DNA of 64,000 nt from Hippopus hippopus (taxonomy: Eukaryota; Mollusca; Bivalvia; Cardiida; Cardiidae): positions 34,173,323 to 34,237,322 of the forward strand of contig OX328112.1 of the NCBI GenBank assembly GCA_946811185.2, read 5' to 3'. Positions 23,041-33,731 of the stretch are shown piece after piece. The position numbers and the translations under genes were made by a program. The first letter of the stretch is position 1, and the number at the start of each line of letters is the position of its first letter. The notes beneath the pieces are model-generated. The model did no database searches, had not been told where the DNA came from, and saw nothing but the letters and a program-made list of their open reading frames with translations.

Positions 23041-23375
23041 TTCTCAATAGGGGATTAACTTTGACAGTTGAATAGGCCATTGTCCGTACTTCCGTCACAA
23101 AATAAACAAACCCAGACATTGTGGTGACATTAACAAAAGACTCTTGTTCGGCCATCTGGTCCTTTGTTAGGGGATTAACTTTGACAGTTGAATAGGCCAT
23201 TGTCCGTACTTCCGTCCCTAAATAAACAAAACCAGACATTGTGGCGACTGTAACATAAGACCATTTTTCAGCCACATGGTCCTTTGTGGCTTTGACAGTT
23301 GAATAGGCAATTGTCCGTACTTCCGTCCCTAAATAAACAAAAATCAGACATTGTGGCGACTTTAACAAAAGACTA
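23041..23375. repeat. Three-copy 120-bp tandem repeat
   Basis: The unit with GATTAACTTTGACAGTTGAA, TTGTCCGTACTTCCGTC and CAGACATTGTGG repeats at 23051, 23171 and (with about 9 bp lost) 23292. Because 120 is divisible by three, a 114-codon frame is open on the minus strand; it has no domain. Confidence 0.85.
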
Positions 23376-23570
23376 TTGATTACTCACCCCTACATGTCTG
23401 GACATGAATATCTCAAAATAGACGCGTGCACACTGACGGTAATCATCTTGGTCATTTGAGTATAGGACGTTGAAGGGAACACATCTCCAGAAAAGTACCA
23501 TTATTTTTATTCTAACATTTTTTCCGTTTTTTGTGTTGTCATATTTATTAAACTCAAAACTAATTTTTTC

Positions 23571-23706
23571 CCAAAATGTTTGTACTATATTACTTCTACT
23601 TTTTCCAGAAAGATCAAAACTAATTTTTATCAAAATGTTTGTACTATATTGCTTCTACTTTTTCCAGTAAGATCAAAACTAACATTGATCAAAATTTGTA
23701 CTATAT
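23571..23706. repeat. 60-bp tandem repeat, about 2.3 copies
   Basis: TTTGTACTATATTACTTCTA followed by CTTTTTCCAG and AAGATCAAAACTAA repeats at 60-bp spacing. A poly-A run follows at 23801-23819. Confidence 0.8.
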
Positions 23707-23925
23707 ACGGTCATCACAAAAATTAGTTCTTTTAAATTAGGACTTATCCTCAGTTTTATTAAAACTCGGTCATACAAAATGGTCACCATAAAAAACAGCA
23801 AAAAAAAAAAAAAAAAAAATACGTCATGACAATACCGTAAAAAATTTAGGTCATCCAAGATGGCCACTGGTCTAAACATCCTTATATGCAAATGACTTAC
23901 TATTTATAGTAACTAGGTCATCCAA

Positions 23926-24140
23926 TATGGCGCCCGTTTGTTTGCCTCCAAAGTGACGCCATTACTACTGACTTGCACAAAACAGAAAATTATATAAAAA
24001 CGGAAAGTGTCGTTTCGAATTAGCCTGCATGGACTGCGCAGGTTGATCCGAGATGATACTTTAAGCAAATGTCCGAATGTCCCTTTTCGAGTGTTGCAGG
24101 CCATTTGTGATGTCAATTCTGAATTCTGAAGAAAGATTGT
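23926..24140 (-). repeat. Family D MITE, partial reverse copy
   Basis: Contains AACGGAAAGTGTCGTTTCG, a decayed GCGCAGG core and the end CGAGTGTTGCAGGCC. It matches 61875-62135, though one outer end is replaced. Confidence 0.72.
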
Positions 24141-24244
24141 CTCCGCCAATGAAATGACCAGTTTAAGAATGTGAAATTAGAACAACATTTACAGTGATTG
24201 GTAAATTTTCCTCCCTCGTATGGGTTTTGTTGATCCTCAACAAC

Positions 24245-24360
24245 CTTTAGGAAAAAGGCGTTTTAAAACATTGTAAGAACAGAAGAAAATGCTGGAATCC
24301 AGCATTTTCTCTTTTGCCCACAACGTTTTTCTCCCTTCCAAAGACATTTCAATTTTTGAG
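24245..24360. repeat. Family A MITE fragment
   Basis: The hairpin AGAAAATGCTGG…CCAGCATTTTCT is at 24284-24311 with adjoining ACATTGTAAGAACAG. The outer ends are missing. Confidence 0.6.
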
Positions 24361-24439
24361 TCACGTGTGATTTGTCATCTGGAAAAGCTTTCTGTGTGGA
24401 CCAGTATGCACAAAAATTGATGACTTGCATGGTGCTATG

Positions 24440-25230
24440 CATTTGAGAGATAAATTAAAGCCCCTTTTGCCAAATGACGGCCCATATGGACCTGCAGCTA
24501 TCGAACATTGAAATCTCGAACTTGAAAAAAACACTTCAATTCTTTTCCGTGAAGTTGATTGTAGACAATTAGCTGTGTTATGAAAACGCATTCTTCAATT
24601 ACACATCTATCTGATTTGGACATTCTGGGTACAGAACCGGGCTACTTTGCAAAACGACAACCGTTACTTTGAATTTCAAAATAAACGTTTACCCAGTAAA
24701 ACGCTACCTGGTGCGATTCATTCAGCTATGATCAGCTAGCATGTAACCTATGCACCGGCCATTTATTACATCAGCCCTTGCAGGCTTGGGTAATAGCTTC
24801 GGTATTAAGCCCTACTCTTCCCCTGAATATGAGATGGGTGATGCGTCATAGCAGACAGGTCGAGTCTTCGAAGAATATGACCTGCACAGACAACGCGCTG
24901 GACTTCTCCGAGACCGGTGCTTTACCCCGCACAGCCATAAAAGTGATGATGTTCCCCTACCACTTAACCAGACGACATAAATTTAGATTTGTCCAAATTA
25001 AAAGCATTCGCAATACGACAAAAAAGGGGAATCAAATGGGATTTGGTGTCTTTGAAGGGATCGAACCCGCTACCTTTGAAGATATATGAGCTTGCAGTCA
25101 CCAAAGCTGTTTTCTAGAAATGTGACCTTTCCTATATTCGAGGGATTAAGAGCTATGTTGCTATGGGACGATAGAACTACAGTAAATAGTTCTTGAAACA
25201 GAATATCTTTATTCACATAGTCCAATAATT
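24440..25230 (+). repeat. Duplicated block 2, first part, with repeat R2
   Basis: 24480-24560 matches 4560-4640, and 24945-25230 matches 10110-10850 without the E1 insertion. R2 (24600-24800) lies between. The stretch CCCGCTACC…GGGATCGAACC on the minus strand has a tRNA B-box look but no complete tRNA. Confidence 0.78.
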
Positions 25231-25237
25231 AGAATAT

Positions 25238-25676
25238 AGGAAAGTAAGCATCAGGAAAAAACAGTATCAGAAAAAACAGTATCAGAAAAAACAGTATCAG
25301 TTGCCAAAAGAGAGATTAAGTTAATATGGTATTTGATGTAAAAATTTAGTTGATAGGTTATATTGACTTATATTAAAAAAAAATGTGATTTTTCTTTTCG
25401 ATACTTCATACCTAAACTACATATTTGTTAAGTCCTATGTTTCATTTAAATGCCCCCTCAGACACATGTTATGATGTACCTTTAGATAAATGAAGTTAAA
25501 GTATCAAAATCATATTTATATGTTTTAAACTAAATATTGTTAAAGTATCACAACTTTGACTGACAGAAACTGATACATGTACTTTTTTCTCTGATACTTT
25601 TTTCCTAACTGATACTTTTTCCTGATACTTTTTTCCCGATACTTTTTTCCTGATATTTTCTTTTCGATTACCGTAA
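25238..25676. mobile_element. Nonautonomous element, 439 bp, with internal inverted short repeats
   Basis: Flanked by AGAATAT (25231-25237 and 25677-25683) and absent from block 1. The left end has AAAAAACAGTATCAG three times and the right end CTGATACTTTTTTCC in about four versions, so the short repeats face each other as subterminal inverted arrays. Confidence 0.75.
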
Positions 25677-25714
25677 AGAATATTTACCCATCATGTATCT
25701 TTTTTTTGTTATTA

Positions 25715-26190
25715 TATACAAGTAAATTTTCCGGCTCAGATACATGTGTCGCATGCAGATAAAATGACACATCCGACAAAGAACAGAATCAGTATCTACA
25801 CACTGTCAAACACCGTTTTAAATATGGCATGATGACGTAACTCGCGCACGGACTAAGTATGGATTGATATGTGATTTGATTGGTCAAAATGTTACGCAAT
25901 AATATTCATTCGCCATTAATACTACCCTTCACACCATTAAATGTCCCATTTTGATTACTGTTTTCGGGAAAAAAAAAAAGGTTAAAAAATGCAAAATTTT
26001 ATCGTTGAAAGTTGTAGGTATATAATAAAAGGAATATTATGTTGTAGTAACTTTCCTGGTAGGCCTACTTGTATTTGCCTCACACTCTGGAAGAAAATTT
26101 TGACATCTCGCTGGACCTTCGGCCTCGCGCGATATCAAAGTTTTTTACGCTGCCACAGTCAAATACAAGCACTAGGAAAGTTACTACAAC
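25715..26190. repeat. Duplicated block 2 continued, with family F palindrome
   Basis: AGTAAATTTTCCGGCTCAGA, CATGATGACGTAACTCGCGCA (25829 on) and CACACCATTAAATGTC match block 1. The F palindrome has arms AACTTTCCTGGTAGG and CTAGGAAAGTTACTAC around CCTTCGGCCTCGCGCG. Block 1 carries the 1280-bp hAT element at a point corresponding to about 25919. Confidence 0.78.
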
Positions 26191-26198
26191 ACTATTAG

Positions 26199-26379
26199 TT
26201 GTACGGTCATGTGGCAGGAGACTTGGAAACTTGTTCACGGCTGTGGCGAATCATGTCGCCCCGAGCCGGTGGCGAATCATGTCGCCACCTTGCCGAAGCC
26301 GTGAACAACGGCGAGGTGGTGACATGATTCGCCACAGCCGTGAACAAGATTCCAAGTCCCTTGCCACCTGACCGTACAA
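26199..26379. repeat. 181-bp palindromic MITE (TTGTACGGTCA ends)
   Basis: Ends TTGTACGGTCATGTGGCA and TGCCACCTGACCGTACAA pair, and GTGGCGAATCATGTCGCC and its partners pair inside. Short frames on both strands are palindrome artefacts. Target duplication is unclear. Confidence 0.8.
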
Positions 26380-26384
26380 CGAAT

Positions 26385-26960
26385 TTATTATACTGCAATG
26401 TTTTACCATTCCAACGTGTATACAGGGAAATTCCCCGGTTTATGTTCTCACAAACTGAGTACGCTGACGACACAGAATATTTCCCTTCTGAGTGCCCACA
26501 TTCAATGAAAAATTACGTCACTGAAAAACGACGTCACTAAAACCTTGGTAAAACGTGCACTTTCGTGCATAAACTTGATGATGTTACTGCGATAGACATT
26601 CGACGTAATTTTATTTAAACATGGATTTAAACAACTTCAAGGTAAGTAACTATGCATTTTAATGATTTGTTGACCAAAAGTATACGACTATTAGGCGCCT
26701 CAAACGACCATTAGGTTATAAATATTTTTAACGTTTTAATGTATGAGTTTTGGCACTTCACAGTTTGCTTACCTGACGAAGAGATGGCTCGTTTTAACCC
26801 CATGTATTTGTTTTAGAATAACAACAAATGATACTACATGTAAAGTTCTATATTCATTTATTTTAAAAAATAATCTATTCTTTCCGTTTAAGTGACAACA
26901 ATCAAAGGAAACTACATGTAGTTATTTTATGGTGCAGGCTACTCAGTATGTTTGTCTTGT
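26385..26960. other. No feature recognised
   Basis: Sequence between the palindromic MITE and repeat Z. TGACGTCA-like sites (ATTACGTCACTGAAAAACGACGTCA region, 26512-26537) are the only notable motifs. Confidence 0.4.
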
Positions 26961-26969
26961 TGGTGGCTC

Positions 26970-27135
26970 GTATCGGTCGACGCCGCCACTTTGGATGTTG
27001 TGTTGAAAGTGTAGTCATGTATACGGGGCTCCAAAAGGGAAAGTGCTTTTACGTGGATTTTGCCAGGGTACATGACTGTATGTACGGGGCAAATTCTTCA
27101 ATCAGATCGCGAGAAATTTATTGCAGTATAATAAA
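26970..27135 (+). repeat. Dispersed repeat Z, copy 1
   Basis: TCGACGCCGCCACTTTGGAT, GTGTAGTCATGTATACGGGG and GATCGCGAGAAATTTATTGC recur in reverse at 63835-64000. Confidence 0.78.
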
Positions 27136-27391
27136 ATTTTCTGTGTATGCCGGTATTAGCCTTAACTCTTGACCAGACGACAAAACAATTGACCTGTCCG
27201 TATATAAGGCATTTGCATACTTGACAAATCACGTGAGTCTAATAGGAAAGGCCTGTCTTTGAACTAGAAGAAAGCATCGTGGTTTCCGGCGTTTTCCCCT
27301 TTTCCTACAGTGTTTTCAAAAGATTTTTACTCTCGGGGTCGTTAAAACACGTGATTGTTTACTAACGCACTATGTTTTATACTACCAACGA

Positions 27392-28246
27392 TCAGTTTAA
27401 TTGGTTAATGATGGCCAAAATAATAGAGGTTATAAACGCTAAAATATCCCTGGAACGTTTTATACAGCAATCATTAGATTCTCTCCGAGCCAATGGCGTA
27501 TCAGAGAGGCAGACTCTGGCTGTACGCTGTCCATTCTCATCCTCCATCAGAACAAATTCCCTATTGTACAAATACCGATTGGTCAAATTATTTTTGATGA
27601 TAAAATGGTCAACAATGGACTCAAATTCGTTTTCTTGCAGGTTGATCTGTTCACAGAGGAACATGTTATCGAGAAGACCTGGATTACGAAAATTTTTTGA
27701 ACTATCACTGTAAATGTATTTCCAGTTCGCTGAGGCCATATCCGTGATATTCATTTGCACTTGGTTTTCTGCGGCAAACTGTGCCCAAGCTTGTGAAGAC
27801 AACGCTCCTGTAGGAAACTTTGCGAAGTCATACTCGAGTAATGATTGCTCAAAATACACAGACGTACTGTTGATTTCGAGAACCCAGGGTTTTAGCAAAG
27901 ATTGTTTCATTGTGTTGACTAGACTCTCGGCCATATAGCTATTTTCAGAGGAAGAAAGTTTAATTGTAAACATACTATCTTCGTTTTTGACAACGCTATC
28001 TTGAAGTTTTAAGTATAAACCAGCAGGTTTCCACTGGGATGGCCATGGACTTTTAAGCATGAGTTTGTACACAAACGCTTCCGGGTCGTCCAAGAGGTCG
28101 GTAAAGTTTTCAGTTCTTGAAGGTTTTAACTTAACATTTACGCGGAATCCTTCCGTGATCCACGTGTCACTGACATACACGCAGTCGCCTTCTCTGTCTC
28201 GAATCATACCACTTGGGCACAGTATCTTTCGACAGCTGTTTTCTTG
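27392..28246 (-). CDS. Ectodomain gene exon 3 (last exon, hydrophobic C-terminus)
   Basis: Encodes residues 358-641 and a TGA stop. The acceptor is TTATTTTCAG at 28248-28247. It begins QENSCRKILCPSG, and the hydrophobic end starts near residue 623. A diverged copy at 14700-13746 has the same last residues and stop. Past the stop, the DNA passes within about 60 nt into a family A type repeat (GTTTTAACGACC at the matching spot). Confidence 0.8.
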   Translation of the reverse strand, partial: QENSCRKILCPSGMIRDREGDCVYVSDTWITEGFRVNVKLKPSRTENFTDLLDDPEAFVYKLMLKSPWPSQWKPAGLYLKLQDSVVKNEDSMFTIKLSSSENSYMAESLVNTMKQSLLKPWVLEINSTSVYFEQSLLEYDFAKFPTGALSSQAWAQFAAENQVQMNITDMASANWKYIYSDSSKNFRNPGLLDNMFLCEQINLQENEFESIVDHFIIKNNLTNRYLYNREFVLMEDENGQRTARVCLSDTPLARRESNDCCIKRSRDILAFITSIILAIINQLN

Positions 28247-31200
28247 CTGAAAATAAAAAGGCAATTAACTCATCAGGTAAAATCTTGCTGGGCTGGAAAC
28301 GCAAAGCGAATTTTGAGCTTCGTCGCGCCTAGTAAATTGTTAAAAAACAATTTTGTGCTTAGTTGTCATGATCGTTTTTCAAGTCGCAAAACAACGAAAA
28401 TGTTTTGAACAAAATCTTGCTGTTGTACTGACGTCTTCGAATACTGACTGACCTAAGGTTGTTGATCGATTCTTGCCACCCTGGGCTTTATGTGATTGGT
28501 TGTAGTTGTGTCTGTGGGGCCTTATCTACTAAACTAATGTAAACTGCATTCTTTTTGTAAGTGTTAAGTTTTTTCTTTCTTAAATTTCAATGGAACGTTT
28601 AGTCTAGCCAATCAGTAAACTTTTTGTGTAATTTTCTTAATCAAGAAGTAGAATCCAAACCAACTTTAGAATGGTTGGTGAATACTGGCCCTGGCAGGAA
28701 GCCTTGGAATACTTTTCTTTTTCATCAAAAATGCACGTTGAAATATTTTTCCAGGGTCAGAAAGCTCAAAGAATTTGAATTGACAAATATGTTCTTGAAA
28801 TGAAATCTAATACATTAAACAGTCAGCCGGCTTCAAGTTGCTGATGTCTAGTTACTGCATGCTTAAGTGACCTTTACAGAGTACGTCAGAGAAGGTCATG
28901 CTACACGTAGTTCACAATATTTAGGATAATGAGCTGCAACTTCTCAGTCTGACTGGGCTGACATTTGACCCTAAAGTTTGCAACAAAATTCATCTTGTCC
29001 CCTAAAGGACTTTTCATGGAATCTGTTAATGTAACAGGACTTTATGTCATGATTTTCGGTAGTTTATCGAGAAATGGTGGATTATGGTTTGATATTTCAA
29101 TGAAAAATACCGATTTCATATTTTCTAACTCTTCAATTGAAGGCGGAAACAGAAGGTCTTGCGTACTAGTTACCTAGGTAAACAGCGCGTGCAATTCAAC
29201 CAGAGGGAAATGCGACGTAATTTACGAGCGTTTACCCTACATTTCTCGCGCTTTACGTAATTATATGCGTTCTTATGTGGAGGGGTACGCCAAGGGGAAA
29301 TACCGAAAACGACTGTACCGGATTTTGACTAAAGTCCCAAATGAAAAGGGGTTAGAAGCATGAAATAAATAGAATATTTCTTTTCGTTGAAAGATCAAAA
29401 TTTATTTCGGTGAGTGAACATCATCGGTAATATTTTCACTCGTGGCTGCGCCACTCGTGAAAACATTACAGATGATGTTCACTCCATGAAATAAATTCGA
29501 TCTTTCAGAAAAAGAAAACAACAAATATCCTGTACATCTGTACCGGATCACTGGTTGTAATTCACAAATAATTGTTTTTGGAGTAATAGTAACAGTGTTT
29601 GCGGTCAGATAGGACAGGCTTTTGCATTAACAAATATTGGAATGCGACCATATGCTGAGAGAGAATTCGTTTGTACTATTGAAATGCAACACCCGAATAA
29701 CGTAATTAAATGTACAATGTAAAACAAGAATACCCCATGTGGGTGGCAATGCTCGGCTGCAAGTGCTTGATTTTCAGTGAAAATTCTAAGTAAAAAAGGA
29801 GCATAACTGTGTCAAAATACATTTATAGTTTCCTGCCCTTGATTAATAGGTTCCCCTTTTGATAGTTAACAACTTGTCCCAGTTTGAAGTAAATATCTTC
29901 AGTAATAACAGAGATATTGCAAAATGTCAAAGTTTTCGAACGATGACGATGACGCAGACGACAATGCCAGGGCTACGCCAATACCTCTACCTTTTTCTTT
30001 TCGATAACAGCCGAGCTAAAATGTCAAAACAGTCACGAGAGCAATAATTACCCATGATGCATTTTCCTGGAGACACGCAATGGGATAGGATGGCTTCTTT
30101 TCCGTTTGAGACGTTTCAGATTTCCCGGGCTCGATATATTTTTCACTTAGTATAAAAGTAAACTTTGTGTTGTCGAACCCTCTTGGATCATTTGATCTCG
30201 CTTTGCAGACGAGATCGCGAAGAACAGCCGTATCACCGTTGCAGTGTGCACAAAATACGTTTTTATAGGCAACTTTCTTGACAATAACAGGCACGTTCCA
30301 TCCCTCCTCACAGGCTGATTTGATCCTTGTAGCAGACAAGTCTGGTAAAGGTGGGAAATCTTTGGACATACACGTGGATATTACATCTTCAAAACACCGA
30401 CTTTCCTTGATGATTATTTCATCTTTGTGTATAAATTTGTAGTGGCAATACGGTGACACTCTGTTGTTTTCATAAACTTGAAGATATTCCACCATCGACA
30501 GAAAAAACCTTGTATCACGTTTCCTTTCACATGTCAAAAGGGACGTAAACGGTTCTGAGTCCTCTACTCCGTGGCAACGGGCACATGCTTCATTTTTGTA
30601 AATCTGTCTCGTATAGTTCGACAGGACAGGAAAAAAGTCACCCCATTGAGCTACTGGCCTCGGATCACAAGAGGGTTTAAAGGTACTGCCAGATCGTGTT
30701 TTAAATGGTATCTTGTCAACACACCCTCGTGGAGGTTCTTTTGATACAACAAGATATGCCGGGATGGTGGCGTCCAGTTGATCTTCTTGCATTCCATATT
30801 GCATGTATGTGCATTCTCGATGATATTCTTCATCAGAGAGGGTTAGGTTTTCTTGTTGATAACAACAGTTTTGGTGGTCAATACAATCCGGATGACATGA
30901 ACATCCTACAATATAAAGGATCAAAAGTCAAACAACAAAGAGATTATTCAAACCCCCACTCATGTAGCCGTCATTGTAGTTGATGGTTTCTGAAAACATT
31001 GTGACAAAAGTTACGATGTTGTTTGGATCGTCTCGGACGGGATCGAAGACTTTGACAGTGCTACAGTAAGTGGCCATAATTATTTCATCGAATTCCGGAT
31101 TCATGGACTTACATGTATTTTTCAGTGTGCGAGAAAACTAATTACACTGCTTCTGATCATGTAATCATAATGAAAACTATACTGGTAGAAAGCGAGGTTA

Positions 31201-33658
31201 AAGGAGCTATTTACATTAATATAATATTTGTGCTTGACATCAAAGTTGTAGCTCGCTAATACCCCCATTCCACTGGACAGCGATTTCGCTACACTTCGAA
31301 ATTTTAGTAAAAACGCCGCGAAGCGTTGCAGAAACAGCAATGTCAGCGCAGTAAAAATGCCTTGATCCTAGTAGAAGCGTATCGAAAGCTTCTTGATCGC
31401 CACTTTACGGCGCTTGTTTTGACCTTGCTTAAAATTTACGAAGTGGGATCCCTGTGGGCTCGAAGCGCCACAAAAGCTTAGTTAAAGCATAGCAAGAAAT
31501 TCGTGAGCGCAGCAGTATCGTAGTCGCAGCGCGAGTAACGCAGTGCAATTAGAATGCATTGTAACAAACGCAACACCCAATCCTTTCAATCTATTGTTCA
31601 TAAACGCAAGCTGGAGCACAGCTACTGCAGCAATTCGGACACTTTCTTCGAAGGTCGACGGTCAACTGCTGCTATATAGGAACGTTCCAAAAGCGCAACA
31701 GAAGCGCACCTCCTGCGCATAGGTCGTAGCAAGGTCGTAGCAGCCACATAGTATCCCGTGCCGTAGCGGAAGCGTAGTAGAAGCGTCTTGGAAACGCCGT
31801 AGAAGCGCAACAACGGCGTGACAGGATCGTGACCAGCGCAGCGAGATAGTGATTGAAGCATACTATAAGCGTACTGGAAACGCTTAAGTCCCAAAATGTT
31901 GCACATGTCGGCGCTTCTTCTGCGATTCGGAAGATTTTGGAGAAGTGTCACGATTGCCATGAGCACAGTGGAACCACAGCCCAGTGGAATGTGGGTATAA
32001 AATAAATTATAATGGGGTTATCTATTCGCTAAATTTTGGCGACGTCAATTAAAAAAAACTTTTTCGAAAACATTGGTCACTTCTAACACAGATGCATCTA
32101 TTCTAATATTACGTTGTATAGGGTCTAAAAATAAATACTTCACTATAAAATTAATTGAGCTTTATTCTCATATAAGTTTTATAACTTTAGCCTCAGTTTT
32201 TAAGCCACAGCAAATTAAGAAGTAAAGTTGAAAATACATGTAAGTCAGTTGAAAGTCGGACTGTGGGGAAATATTTATAACGTTAGTCACTAACTGTAGT
32301 TTGATTGTAGGAGGCATTCTTTTAACCTTTAGGTCTCTAAGTGAGACTCACTGACCTTTTGCGGACAGTGTAGATCAAGATCAGACTGCACAGAACATGC
32401 AGTCTGATCTTTGATCTACACTGTCCGATAAGGGCATATTTTTCTCCAAAAATACCTTTGAAATAGAAAAATTTGGGTTTTTTTTTTGCTATCGACTCAG
32501 TTTCATGTCACTGATTCAGCAGCAGAAGGGTTAGAGGAGATTCTGTCGTAAAAATCAAACATACCTATAAATGAATCTGGCGGTGGAGACTCAAAGATCT
32601 CTAAGTTGCTCGCTACCTTCGACTGGTGTTTGCAACTTACGATAGGCTTGCATATACATCGTGTCATATAAAAAGCACCTGCGGAAACCAGACGCTTTTA
32701 TGGACAGTGTAGATCAAGATCAGACTGCACAGGACGTGCAGTTTGATCCATGATCTACACTCTCCACTTCTTTATTCTACATAATGAACGAACCGTCACT
32801 TGATCTAGCAGCAGTTCAAATGTATTTGTAGCAATTAAGGTCTACGACCCCTAACTCTCATATTAAAAGACGGAAGGTGCCGAGATTTGCCGAATAGCCT
32901 TTACGAAAACGTCGATGTTACACGATATTTACCGATGAGTTTGTGAGTCTACGGCCCCTAAATCTCATATTAAAAGACGGAAGCTGCCGAAATTGGCCGA
33001 ATGGCCTTTACAAAACGTCGATCTTATACGATATTTACCGATGAGTAAGGGTCGTAATCCTTAAGAAAATGTAATTTATTTATTCAGTAGTGAAAGAGTT
33101 AACACAACTTTGTTGTAACAAAACACGAGTAAAGTGATAACTGCGAGTTTTGGTGTAACAAAATACGAGTAAAGTAATAACTGCGAGTTTTGGTGTAACA
33201 AAATACGAGTAAAGTGATAGCTGCGAGTTTTGGTGTAACAAAATACGAGTAAAGTGATAACTGCGAGTTTTGGTGTAACAAAATACGAGTAAAGTGATAA
33301 CTGCGATTTTTGGTGTAACAAAATACGAGTAAAGTGATAACTGCGAGTTTTGGTGTAACAAAATACGAGTAAAGTGATAGCTGCGAGTTTTGGTGTAACA
33401 AAATACGAGTAAAGCGATAGCTGCGAGTTTTGGTGTAACAAAATACGAGTAAAGTGATAGCTGCGAGTTTTGGTGTAACAAAAAACGAGTAAAGTGATAG
33501 CTGCGAGTTTTGGTGTAACAAAATACGAGTAAAGTGATAGCTGCGAGTTTTGGTGTGACAAAACACGAGTAAAGTGATAGCTGCGAGTTTTGGTGTAACA
33601 AAACACGAGTAAAGTGATAATTGCGAGTTTTGGTGTCACACACACACACGCACGCACG

Positions 33659-33731
<73 letters not shown>

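Noticed and set aside
26069..26473. Overlapping frames on both strands with similar peptides
   Set aside because: They read the two arms of a palindromic MITE.
33076..33727. Three overlapping minus-strand frames of 155-215 codons
   Set aside because: Produced by a stop-free 40-bp unit and a CA tract; all three frames being open shows it is not codon selection.
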